Assembly: GCA_002298155.1 (NCBI GenBank)
Contig: DBME01000018.1
Location: 10,533 to 20,611, forward strand
DNA length: 10,079 nucleotides
Direction of reading: 5' to 3'
From: Holophagaceae bacterium UBA706
GTDB taxonomy: Bacteria > Acidobacteriota > Holophagae > Holophagales > Holophagaceae
In this document: positions 1 through 6,414 of the stretch, piece after piece
Numbering within the stretch: the first letter of the stretch is position 1
Layout of the letters: each line of letters starts with the position of its first letter
The notes under the pieces: model-generated
What the model was told of the DNA's origin: nothing
Seen by the model: only the letters and a program-made list of their open reading frames with translations
Databases searched by the model: none
Position numbers and translations under genes: made by a program

Positions 1-212
1 CGGACCAGGGCGAGGCGGGCGGGGTTCCCGTCCTGGGAGGCCAGGAAGAGGATGCTGCGGAGCCCGGCCTTATTCAGATGGCCCAGAAGCGCCGCGTTGC
101 GCTGCGCGGGCGACATCAGGACCGTCCAGGGCTGGGGGCCGTCGTCGAAGGTGAGGGCGACGATCTTCTGGCCGAGGCAGCAGGGAAGGAACATCAGGGC
201 GGCTGTCTTCAC
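1..212 (-). CDS. Polysaccharide deacetylase (NodB-type) family protein, N-terminal part, runs off left edge
   Basis: Only the first 70 codons are present; the gene continues beyond base 1. From a GTG start at 212-210 the product opens with Lys, then a short hydrophobic stretch (about residues 3-14) that could be a minimal signal peptide or anchor. KIVALTFDDGP follows at residues 16-26. TFDDGP is motif 1 of NodB-type carbohydrate esterase family 4 deacetylases: its first Asp (23) is the catalytic base and its second (24) a metal ligand. Residues 40-58 fit the next helix and strand of that fold. Known members remove acetyl groups from peptidoglycan, chitin or other cell-surface glycans. The GTG was chosen because AAGGA lies 7 nt upstream of it. 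The frame stays open for 45 more codons, back to a GTG at 347-345 that has no ribosome site. Substrate cannot be told from this fragment. Confidence 0.8.
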   Translation of the reverse strand, partial: MKTAALMFLPCCLGQKIVALTFDDGPQPWTVLMSPAQRNAALLGHLNKAGLRSILFLASQDGNPARLALV

Positions 213-219
213 ATGGACA

Positions 220-224
220 TCCTT
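220..224 (-). promoter_or_regulatory. Shine-Dalgarno site of the deacetylase gene
   Basis: AAGGA on the minus strand lies 7 nt before the GTG at 212-210. It decides the start in favour of this GTG over the upstream in-frame GTG at 347-345, which has no purine-rich site before it. Confidence 0.5.
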
Positions 225-387
225 GGGCAGGGCGCTGGCTTCATCTTCGGACGGCTGGTACGGGGTTGTCCATGGTGCGGGCGGAAGACCCCGGCCTCCG
301 GGCTCGTAGCCGGAAGTTACCAGAAAGTCACGAAGCCCTGTTGCCACCCGGCGGTACGATTACCCTCGAACCCGTTGGGGGGCCCCC

Positions 388-549
388 TTGGACATCAGCC
401 CGAATCCAGAAGACCAGACCCGCCAGAGGGGGCTTCCCCCCCGCACCTGGCTGGCGATCGCCATCCTGGCGGCGGCGGGCATCCTGCTTGCCGCAACGAT
501 GCCGGCGCCGTGTCCGGATGAACCACCAAGCTATGTCTTCCTGAGGTAG
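388..549 (+). CDS. Small single-pass membrane protein, 53 aa, TTG start
   Basis: I do not recognise a family. The frame runs from TTG at 388-390 to TAG at 547-549. It encodes a polar, charged N-terminus (about 22 residues with Asp, Glu, Arg, Gln), then one clear hydrophobic helix (WLAIAILAAAGILLAATM, about residues 23-40), then a short Pro-rich tail (PAPCPDEPPSYVFLR) with a single Cys. Third codon positions are mostly G or C, as in the neighbouring genes, which favours real coding. TTG is the first possible start after the stop at 307-309. The only ribosome-site candidate is the G run at 377-382, 5 nt upstream, so initiation looks weak. The gene is divergent from the deacetylase (175-bp gap) and convergent with the DUF1801 gene (21-bp gap). 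It could be an inner-membrane small protein, or chance open sequence. Confidence 0.45.
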   Translation: MDISPNPEDQTRQRGLPPRTWLAIAILAAAGILLAATMPAPCPDEPPSYVFLR

Positions 550-562
550 GCCCCGGCCTCCA

Positions 563-597
563 GCGCCTGCTCAGGATTTCCGGGGTGGCGCCTTTTT
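563..597 (+). terminator. Possible weak terminator after the small ORF
   Basis: GCGCC (563-567) can pair with GGCGC (587-591), followed one base later by five T (593-597). A rival stem is CCCCGG (551-556) with CCGGGG (580-585). The loop is long (19 nt) and the element lies inside the 3' end of the convergent DUF1801 gene, so coding constraint could explain it. Confidence 0.2.
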
Positions 598-999
598 CGC
601 CGTCTTCTTCCGGCTGGCCCCATTGAGAGCGGCCGCCCTGCGGATCAGGTCCTTGAAGCCTGCGGGGTCAAGGCTCTCCCCCTCGTGGACGTCGATGGCG
701 CGGCGCGTGTTCCCTTCGAGGCTCGCGTTGAAGAGCCCCGCCGGGTCCTCCAGGGACGCGCCCTTGGGGAAGGTGAGCTTCACGGCGTTCTTGTAGGATT
801 CGCCCGTGCAGATGATGCCGTCGTGGGACCACACCGGGGTGCCCATCCACTTCCACTCTTCGATCACGTCGGGATCGGCCTCGTGGATGAGCTTCCGGAG
901 GGCCGCGAGGGTCTCGCCGCGCCAGTCCGCTAGCTCGGCGATGCGCTGGGAGATGAGGTCGGAAGGTGTCTGGCCCGGATTGCCGCCCGCTTTGTCCAT
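571..999 (-). CDS. DUF1801 domain-containing protein (YdhG/YdeI-like)
   Basis: The 142-aa product matches the DUF1801 fold in length and layout. A helical N-terminal half (residues 15-45, with LISQRIAEL and TLAALRKLIHEADPDV) leads into the family core EEWKWMGTPVWSHDGIIC (about 47-64). A second core strand follows with KNAVKLTFPKGASLEDPAGLF (in the 70s to 80s). The C-terminus is a Lys/Arg-rich tail (SRKKTAKKAPPRKS) that may be disordered or bind nucleic acid. The biochemical function of this family is not established. The ATG at 999-997 has an AGGA site 7 nt upstream (plus-strand 1007-1010). The gene is divergent from an AraC/GyrI-type regulator, with 198 bp between the two starts, so that regulator may control it; this is inference from arrangement only. 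Confidence 0.85.
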   Translation of the reverse strand: MDKAGGNPGQTPSDLISQRIAELADWRGETLAALRKLIHEADPDVIEEWKWMGTPVWSHDGIICTGESYKNAVKLTFPKGASLEDPAGLFNASLEGNTRRAIDVHEGESLDPAGFKDLIRRAAALNGASRKKTAKKAPPRKS

Positions 1000-1122
1000 G
1001 GTTCCATCCTGTTAGCCGGAGGGACGGGTTTGGTACCGCCTGCCGCGGCTTCGGATGCAAGATTACGGCGAATGGCCCTGCGGGGGAATGGCCTGGATGC
1101 GCCCAGAATTGCCGCTCGCTTC

Positions 1123-1143
1123 AACGATGCATGATCCATCGTT
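1123..1143. promoter_or_regulatory. Perfect inverted repeat, candidate operator between divergent genes
   Basis: AACGATG (1123-1129) and CATCGTT (1137-1143) are exact reverse complements separated by 7 bases. The 21-bp element lies 54 bp upstream of the AraC/GyrI gene start and 123 bp upstream of the DUF1801 gene start. Dyads in such gaps often bind the divergent regulator. AraC proteins more often use direct repeats, so another regulator is possible. I found no convincing -35/-10 pair to anchor it. Confidence 0.35.
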
Positions 1144-1197
1144 TTCTGCGAATTTGGTAGGCGGCTCCGAGCCGAGCCGGGAGGAGGGAGAGCGTCC

Positions 1198-2148
1198 GTG
1201 CCGGAAACAAGGGTCATCCGCAGTTCCGAAGCCACGCGGGCCGAATATGCCGCGCGCATGAACCGGGTGGTCGACCACATCCAGGAAAACCTCGATGAAC
1301 CCCTCAATCTTGAGCGGCTTGCCGCCATCGCCTGCTTCAGCCCCTTCCACTTCCACCGGCTGTTCCGTGCCTGGATGGGCGAGACGCTCCAGGCGTACGT
1401 CATGCGTCTACGCCTGGAACGGGCGGCCCAGGCGCTCGTCTTCAACCCGCGCAAGAGCGTCACGGAGATCGCCCTTGACTGCGGTTTCTCCAGCGCGGGC
1501 TCCTTTGCCAGGGCCTTCCGGGTGGGCTTCGGCATCACCGCCAGTGCATGGCGGAATCGCAAGAAGTGCGAAGCGATCCGCAATCCGGGAGAAGCGGAGG
1601 TCCCATCGGATGGGGGATGCTCGAATCACCGGGGCCCGGTGGTCCCGAGATCGGAGAACCCCATGAAAATCGATGTCCAGGTGAGGACCCTCCAGCCTCT
1701 CACCATCGCCTACCTCCGTCACGTCGGCCCCTACAAGGGCGACTTCGAACTCTTCCGCCGCCTCTTCGGCCAATTGATGGCCTGGGCAGGTCCCCGGGGC
1801 CTGCTGGGGTCCGAACCTCGCCTGATGAGCCTCTTCCTGGACAATCCCAACCTCACGCCCGCCGCGAAGCACCGTCTCGAGGTCGCGCTGGCGGTCCCGG
1901 AAGGGACGAAGCCCGATGGCCCCATCGGCATCAAGAGCCTTGAAGGGGGCCTCTACGCCACCGCCAAAGTCTGGGTCGCGCCCCAGCGGTACGCCGAACC
2001 CTGGGACGCCCTGGTGGGCGATTGGCTGCCGGGGAGCGGCTACCAGCCCGATCATCGCGAAGCCGTGGAGTTCTACCTCAACAACCCGGAGCAGGATCCC
2101 GCCGGGCGGTTCCACATCGAAATCGGGATGCCGGTGAAGGCGCTTTAG
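1198..2148 (+). CDS. AraC-family transcriptional regulator with C-terminal GyrI-like effector-binding domain
   Basis: The 316-aa product has two domains. Residues about 22-120 form an AraC/XylS double helix-turn-helix: the first half contains LNLERLAAIACFSPFHFHRLF, the second SVTEIALDCGFSSAGSFARAFR, followed by FGITASAWR. A variable linker (about 121-155) leads to a GyrI-like (SbmC-type) ligand-binding domain from residue 156, recognisable by TIAYLRHVGPYKGDFELF and, at the end, GRFHIEIGMPV. This is the architecture of Rob-like one-component regulators, in which the GyrI-like part binds small, often hydrophobic or cationic, molecules. The GTG at 1198 is preceded by a strong purine-rich site (GAGGAGGGAG, 1181-1190) at 7 nt. 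An internal ATG at codon 156 also has its own ribosome site. The ligand is unknown; the divergent DUF1801 gene is the obvious candidate target. Confidence 0.9.
   Translation: MPETRVIRSSEATRAEYAARMNRVVDHIQENLDEPLNLERLAAIACFSPFHFHRLFRAWMGETLQAYVMRLRLERAAQALVFNPRKSVTEIALDCGFSSAGSFARAFRVGFGITASAWRNRKKCEAIRNPGEAEVPSDGGCSNHRGPVVPRSENPMKIDVQVRTLQPLTIAYLRHVGPYKGDFELFRRLFGQLMAWAGPRGLLGSEPRLMSLFLDNPNLTPAAKHRLEVALAVPEGTKPDGPIGIKSLEGGLYATAKVWVAPQRYAEPWDALVGDWLPGSGYQPDHREAVEFYLNNPEQDPAGRFHIEIGMPVKAL
1653..1656 (+). promoter_or_regulatory. Internal ribosome-binding site before the GyrI-like domain
   Basis: GGAG lies 6 nt before the in-frame ATG at 1663-1665, exactly where the linker ends and the GyrI-like domain begins (MKIDVQV...). 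Initiation here would give a free 161-aa GyrI-like protein. This could be coincidence in purine-rich linker DNA. Confidence 0.3.
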
Positions 2149-2182
2149 CGCGAGCCATGGTCGAGGCTTCCCCGGCAGGGAC

Positions 2183-2207
2183 CGGCCTGACCCCCACCTT
2201 CAGGCCG
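2183..2207. terminator. Hairpin at convergent gene ends, candidate bidirectional terminator
   Basis: CGGCCTGA (2183-2190) and TCAGGCCG (2200-2207) form a perfect 8-bp stem with a 9-nt loop. It lies between the stop of the AraC/GyrI gene (2148) and the end of the PAS-kinase gene; the kinase's stop codon is inside the right arm. Neither side has a T tract, so it may pause transcription or protect the transcript end, not act as a canonical intrinsic terminator. Confidence 0.45.
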
Positions 2208-3369
2208 CCCCCTCCGGTTCCGGTAGGGTGAAACGGAACGCCGCCCCCTGCCCCACCGCGGATTCGGCCGAGAGCACGCCGCCATGCCGGTCCACGATCC
2301 GTTTGACGGTCGCAAGGCCGATCCCTTGCCCCGGGAATTCGTCCCGGTCATGGAACCGCTGGAAGGGCTCGAAGAGATCCGGGGCGGAGCCCGGGTCGAA
2401 GCCGGCGCCATTGTCCCGGACGTAGAATCCCTTAAGGTCGCGGCCGAAGGTGATGCGCGCCTCCTTCATGCGGGAGGAGTATTTCAAGGCGTTACCCAGC
2501 AGGTTGCGGAGGATGACGGCCACCATTCCGGGGTCGCCCCAGGCCCGCAATCCGGATTCGATCTCCCAGGTCACCCGGTGGGCGGGTTCCGATGCCTGGT
2601 ATTCCGCCGCCAAGGTCCCGGCGAGGGCCGACAGGTCCACCCACTGTTTCCTGAGGGGCTGTTCCTTGGCGCAGGCCAGTTGCAGCAGGGCATCCACCAC
2701 GGTGGCCATGGAGCTCCCCACTTCGGTGATCCGGGTCAGGATCTGGCCATCCTCGTGCGCCAGGGTCGAGCCGATCCTGAAGGCGAGGACATCGCTCAGG
2801 GATTGCAGGACCTGGAGCGGGTTGCGGAGGTCGTGGGCGACGGTGCGCACGAACGCGTCCAGGTCGCGGTTGGCGCGGGCCAGCAATTCGGTCCGCCCAG
2901 CCACTTTGCGTTCCAGATCCAGGTTCAGCTCGCGAAGCGCCTCCGCCGAATCCTCGGCGAGACGGCGCGCATCGACCAGCTCCTTCTCCCAGGCCTCACG
3001 CTCCACCGCCTCCATGAAGGTCATCCGGTGATGCGTGGCGCCGGGTCCGCCATGGATCACTGCGGTCAGGAGAACGTGCATGCGGCCGCCGTCCGCCCGC
3101 GCCAAGTCCACGAAGATGGGATTGGGGCGTTCCCCGGCTGCCAGCATCGGCGCCAGATGCGTCCGCACCATGATGCGCCCCGCCGGCGTGAGGAGCGCAT
3201 CGGTCCACATCGCGCCCGCCAGCGTCTCCTCCGTATGCCCCGTCCAGGCCAGCAGGGCGGGGTTGACCCGCAGGACCCGGCCTTCGGGCGTGGCCGCGAG
3301 GAAGCCCACCTGGGCATCTTCGAACCAGCCCGTCTCCAAGGGTTTCGCAAAGCTGCGCGGGTCAGTCAT
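2200..3369 (-). CDS. PAS-domain sensor histidine kinase paired with an RsbQ-like hydrolase
   Basis: This 389-aa protein shows no membrane segment and is probably cytoplasmic. A PAS domain occupies about residues 14-120. Its distinctive second half (GRIMVRTHLAPML, then FVDLARADGGRMHVLL) resembles the PAS type that accompanies RsbQ-like hydrolases. A charged helical, probably coiled-coil, linker (about 122-172) leads to the kinase core. The H-box FVRTVAHDLRNPL has the phospho-acceptor His179. The ATP-binding part shows an N-box NLLGNALKYS (289-298), a G1 box DNGAGFD (319-325), an F-box FEPFQRFH and a G2 box GQGIGLATVKRIVDRHGG. All key kinase residues are present. The ATG at 3369-3367 overlaps the end of the hydrolase gene by 8 nt and has GGAG 7 nt upstream (3377-3380), indicating translational coupling. 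No response regulator lies beside it, so its phosphorylation target is unknown. Confidence 0.93.
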   Translation of the reverse strand: MTDPRSFAKPLETGWFEDAQVGFLAATPEGRVLRVNPALLAWTGHTEETLAGAMWTDALLTPAGRIMVRTHLAPMLAAGERPNPIFVDLARADGGRMHVLLTAVIHGGPGATHHRMTFMEAVEREAWEKELVDARRLAEDSAEALRELNLDLERKVAGRTELLARANRDLDAFVRTVAHDLRNPLQVLQSLSDVLAFRIGSTLAHEDGQILTRITEVGSSMATVVDALLQLACAKEQPLRKQWVDLSALAGTLAAEYQASEPAHRVTWEIESGLRAWGDPGMVAVILRNLLGNALKYSSRMKEARITFGRDLKGFYVRDNGAGFDPGSAPDLFEPFQRFHDRDEFPGQGIGLATVKRIVDRHGGVLSAESAVGQGAAFRFTLPEPEGAA

Positions 3370-4204
3370 GACGTCGCTCCAGGCGGTCCAGGAACAGGTC
3401 CATGGCCTGGCCCACCTCGTCCGGCGCGCTCAACTGGGCGAAATGCCCCGAGGTTTCCAGGAAGTGCAGCCTGGCCCCGGGAATGGCTTCCTTGAGATAC
3501 TCGCTCACGGCGACCGGGACGATGGGATCCTCCCGCGACTGCAGGAGCAGCACCGGGTGCCGGCAAGCGCCGAGGTCGCTCCGCACATCCACCGCGAAGG
3601 TGGTCCGGGCGAATTGCCGGAGGATGCTGGGCTCCGCGGCCAGGAATGCCCTTTTCACTTCCTGGGCCAGTTCCGGCCGGCCCGGATTGGCCGCAGCCTG
3701 CCTGGCCATCTGATCGGCCCAAGCCTCGCGGTTCAGGTCGAATCCGGTCAGCAGGTCCTCCACGTCCCTCCCCGTGAGGCCGCCCGGGTAATCCTCGTCA
3801 ACGAGGTAGCGCGGAGAGGCCCCGAGCATGATCAACGAATGGAACCTCTCCGGAGCCCTCAGGGAGGCTTCCAGCCCCACCATCGCGCTGACCGAATGTC
3901 CCACGAAGACGACCTCGCGGAGGTCAAAGGCCTCCAGGACGGAAAGGACATCCTGGATATAGCCCTCCAGGGTGGTGTACCGGTCCCGCCGGTACGCCGC
4001 CGTGTCCGAGGCGCCAGAACCCACGTGGTCCATGAGCACGACGCGGTGCCGGTCAGCGTACCGCGGGGCAAGGTGCCGCCAGAGGGTCTGGTCCATTCCG
4101 AACCCATGACAGAACACCATGGGCCTGCCGGCCTCCCCCAGGAACATGAGGTGGTGGAGCGCGATGCTGCGCGTCTGGACGGGGGTCGTATCCGGGGCCG
4201 GCAT
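3362..4204 (-). CDS. RsbQ-like alpha/beta hydrolase
   Basis: The 280-aa product closely follows the RsbQ/KAI2-like branch of alpha/beta hydrolases. Residues 33-42 read HGFGMDQTLW (oxyanion-hole region), then VVLMDHVGSGASD (56-68), the nucleophile elbow GHSVSAMVG with Ser104, Asp226 in REDPIVP and His254 in SGHFAQ, giving a complete catalytic triad. Length matches RsbQ (about 270 aa). In Bacillus subtilis RsbQ works with the PAS phosphatase RsbP to sense energy stress, probably by making or handling a small hydrophobic signal. Here the next gene is a PAS-domain kinase that overlaps this one by 8 nt, so the hydrolase very likely feeds its PAS domain. The ATG at 4204-4202 fits the family's N-terminus but has no clear ribosome site. 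The frame stays open upstream into the preceding kinase gene, but that extension is out of frame with the kinase and is not family-like. Confidence 0.9.
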   Translation of the reverse strand: MPAPDTTPVQTRSIALHHLMFLGEAGRPMVFCHGFGMDQTLWRHLAPRYADRHRVVLMDHVGSGASDTAAYRRDRYTTLEGYIQDVLSVLEAFDLREVVFVGHSVSAMVGLEASLRAPERFHSLIMLGASPRYLVDEDYPGGLTGRDVEDLLTGFDLNREAWADQMARQAAANPGRPELAQEVKRAFLAAEPSILRQFARTTFAVDVRSDLGACRHPVLLLQSREDPIVPVAVSEYLKEAIPGARLHFLETSGHFAQLSAPDEVGQAMDLFLDRLERRHD

Positions 4205-4240
4205 GGTGGAAGCTAGGTTGGTAGGTTTGCCGAAATTTTG

Positions 4241-4258
4241 CCAGCGAAAAGGAGCTGG
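4241..4258. other. Small hairpin between the Cache kinase and hydrolase genes
   Basis: CCAGC (4241-4245) and GCTGG (4254-4258) form a perfect 5-bp stem with an 8-nt loop in the 86-bp gap between the two genes. On the minus strand it is followed by A-rich sequence, not a T tract, so it is poor as a terminator. It could be a leader structure for the hydrolase gene or nothing. Confidence 0.2.
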
Positions 4259-4290
4259 GACGTTTCCTTTCCGATGGGTTCCAGGCGGGA

Positions 4291-6207
4291 TCAGCGATCG
4301 ATTTCCATAGCCGTCGGATCGGCCTGTTCCACACCCTCCCGCCTGCGCATCGAGGCTGGGAACTCCAGACGGAAGGTGGTCCCGCGGCCCGGTTCCGATT
4401 CCACGTCGATCCGGCCCCCATGGCCCTTGACGATGTTCGCCACCATGGCCAGCCCGAGCCCTGTGCCCCTTCCGGGCGCCTTGGTGGTGAAGAAGGGATC
4501 GAAGATCCGCCCCTTCACGTCCTCGTCCATCCCGCAGCCGGTGTCCGCCACTTCCAGGCACGCCTTTCCGTCGGCCCGGCAGGTGCGCAGGGTGAGCGTG
4601 CCGCCTTCCGGCATGGCGTCCCGGGCGTTCATGCCCAGGTTCACGAGGACTTGCTGAAGCTGCACCGGCACCCCGAAGACGAGCGGAACCTCGGGATCCA
4701 GCCCCTCGCGGACCCGGATGGACCGACCGAGCACGCGGCGAAGCATGGCGGCGCCATCCTTCACCACGTCATTGAGGTTCAGCTGTTCCCGCTGGCCCTG
4801 GTCGGGCCTGCTGTAGTCCAGGAGCCCGCGCAGCACCTCGGAGCATTGCCCGGCCGCATCCTGCGCGGCCTGGAGCCGGGACCGCAGGCCGGGGCGATCC
4901 TCGTACAGGGTCTGGCAAAGCGAAAGCTGGGCCAGGACGAGCGTCAGCTGGTTGTTCACGTCGTGCACGATTCCCGGGGCCATCATCCCGACCGAATCGA
5001 CCCGCTGGCTGTGCTCCACCTGGCTCAGCAGCAGCTTGCGCTCCTCGGCGGCCTTCCCCGCGATGCGCAGCTGGTCCCCGACGCGCTGGATCTCCCAGAT
5101 ATCGGAATCGATGTCCCCGGAGCCGGATGAATCCGCCGCATGCGCCAGTTTCCGCAAGGGGCGCACGAGGCGCCGGTGGAGGTCCAGGAGGCTCCAGGCC
5201 GCGCCCAGGATGGCCACCAGGGCCAGGATGAAGGTGGCGAACCGCCACATTCCCAGGCCGGGATACAGGTCCCGTTCCGGGATCGAGACCTGGAGGCTCA
5301 TGGGCGGCGTGCCTCCGGGGTCATAGGAACCATGGGCGCTGATGTAGGTCTGTCCCGTGTCCAGCAGCCCCAGGGCGCCCAGGAACCGCACCGCCTTCCC
5401 CTGCCCCCCGTCGTTGCGGAACGCATCGGGAATGGGCACCAGCGTTTCCCGGAAACGCCTGCCGGGATCCAGCGTTTCCGGGGTCCTGGGCGGCACGAGG
5501 ACCAGGCCCCTCGAATCGGTCACCATCACCCGGGAGCCCGGCGTCGGCTGGTGTTCCCAGATCAGCTGGGTCAGCTCCTCCAGGGAGACGTCCACGCCGA
5601 TGACGCCTTCGAGGGCGCCCCGGGCGTCGCGCATGGGGATCGTGAAGGTGAAGCCGCCCACCCAGGAGGAATGGAACCGGTAGGCCTCCGGCGTCCAGGC
5701 GGGAGAGGCCTGCGCCGCCCCGAACCGATACCAGTGGCGGGTTCGGGCGTCATAGATCTCATCCTGGTCTGCCGGCACTTCCACCCAGCGGCCCTGCCGC
5801 ACCTGATACCGGCGCGGGTGCCGGCTCGCGCGGAAGAGGACCAGGTTCCAGAGCCCGTCCTTGCGCACGATGCAGGCGGAATCCCCGTCCTCCCGGCAGA
5901 GGAGGAGGTTGGTGACGATCTCCCCACGCTCCAGGAAGCCGATGACGCTCTGCAGCTTCTCCGGGGCATCGAGCCGGCCTTGCTCCCGGGCCCACCAGGC
6001 GGCGAACCCGAGGCCGGTGACTTCGGCCCGCCGCTGCTCCCGGGTGAGGATCCGTTCCATCTGGAACAGGGAATCCTGGGCACGGGCACGGATCTGGACC
6101 CTCGGCGAATGGACGAGCCCCCACCACCAGAGACCTCCGATGGCTGCGGCGCAGAGCCCGGTCAGGGCGAAGGCCTTCCACAGCACCATGCTGTTGTTGC
6201 GTGACAT
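4291..6207 (-). CDS. Membrane-bound sensor histidine kinase with periplasmic Cache-type domain
   Basis: Numbering from the ATG at 6207, the 638-aa protein has a first membrane helix (about 10-31) and a large periplasmic region (about 35-318). This region fits a double Cache sensor: the stretch IYDARTRHWYRFG, then a strand set ending in GVIGVDVSLEELTQLI, then a second module. A second membrane helix follows (about 321-342), then a HAMP-like segment starting LHRRLVRPLRKLAHAAD. The kinase core has an NtrB-like H-box GIVHDVNNQLTLVL (His415), N-box VNLGMNARDAM, G1 box DTGCGMD, F-box IFDPFFTTK and G2 box GRGTGLGLAMVANIVKGHGG. All catalytic motifs are intact. Cache kinases of this kind usually bind small extracellular metabolites; the ligand here is unknown. 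An in-frame ATG at 6216-6214 lies only 1 nt from the GGAG site, so the ATG at 6207 is preferred. No partner response regulator is seen. Confidence 0.93.
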   Translation of the reverse strand: MSRNNSMVLWKAFALTGLCAAAIGGLWWWGLVHSPRVQIRARAQDSLFQMERILTREQRRAEVTGLGFAAWWAREQGRLDAPEKLQSVIGFLERGEIVTNLLLCREDGDSACIVRKDGLWNLVLFRASRHPRRYQVRQGRWVEVPADQDEIYDARTRHWYRFGAAQASPAWTPEAYRFHSSWVGGFTFTIPMRDARGALEGVIGVDVSLEELTQLIWEHQPTPGSRVMVTDSRGLVLVPPRTPETLDPGRRFRETLVPIPDAFRNDGGQGKAVRFLGALGLLDTGQTYISAHGSYDPGGTPPMSLQVSIPERDLYPGLGMWRFATFILALVAILGAAWSLLDLHRRLVRPLRKLAHAADSSGSGDIDSDIWEIQRVGDQLRIAGKAAEERKLLLSQVEHSQRVDSVGMMAPGIVHDVNNQLTLVLAQLSLCQTLYEDRPGLRSRLQAAQDAAGQCSEVLRGLLDYSRPDQGQREQLNLNDVVKDGAAMLRRVLGRSIRVREGLDPEVPLVFGVPVQLQQVLVNLGMNARDAMPEGGTLTLRTCRADGKACLEVADTGCGMDEDVKGRIFDPFFTTKAPGRGTGLGLAMVANIVKGHGGRIDVESEPGRGTTFRLEFPASMRRREGVEQADPTAMEIDR

Positions 6208-6217
6208 CCGATGCATA

Positions 6218-6221
6218 CTCC
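6218..6221 (-). promoter_or_regulatory. Shine-Dalgarno site of the Cache kinase gene
   Basis: GGAG on the minus strand lies 10 nt before the ATG at 6207 but only 1 nt before the in-frame ATG at 6216. Normal spacing therefore supports the downstream start. Confidence 0.4.
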
Positions 6222-6414
6222 GTTCTAGCCAGGGGGTCGGCGCGAGGCTGCAGCATTGCGCAAGCTCACGTCAGGAAGGGATAGACAGAGCCTAGCAAAC
6301 CACGGAGCGCCTGGACAGCGCGTCTCTGTGCGGCGCCCGGCTATGCTGAAACTTTCAACTATTCCCGCGTCCTGCCGGCCGGAACGAAGTCCCGCCAAAT
6401 GCTAAGGTTATCCA

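Noticed and set aside
2284..3495. Long plus-strand open frame (403 codons) opposite the PAS kinase
   Set aside because: It is an antisense shadow. The minus strand encodes a complete PAS histidine kinase with every motif, while this frame gives a Gly/His/Pro/Gln-rich sequence with no domain and runs past the gene junction.
4241..4258. Hairpin as terminator of the Cache kinase gene
   Set aside because: The stem is only 5 bp and is followed by A-rich, not T-rich, sequence in the direction of transcription. Kept only as a low-confidence structure.
4205..4561. N-terminal extension of the hydrolase frame into the Cache kinase gene
   Set aside because: The frame is open, but the extension is out of frame with the kinase core it overlaps, shows no homology-like pattern, and would nearly double the N-terminus relative to RsbQ proteins.
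5140..6204. Plus-strand open frame (354 codons) opposite the Cache kinase
   Set aside because: It is an antisense shadow of a well-supported kinase gene. Composition is typical of the reverse strand of GC-rich coding DNA and no motif is recognisable.
6217..6414. Promoter elements in the gap between the Cache kinase and SWEET-like genes
   Set aside because: TATGCT at 6342-6347 looks like a -10 box, but no acceptable -35 lies 16-18 bp upstream, and I could not fit a sigma-54 pattern. The TTGCGCAA palindrome at 6256-6263 is too short to call.
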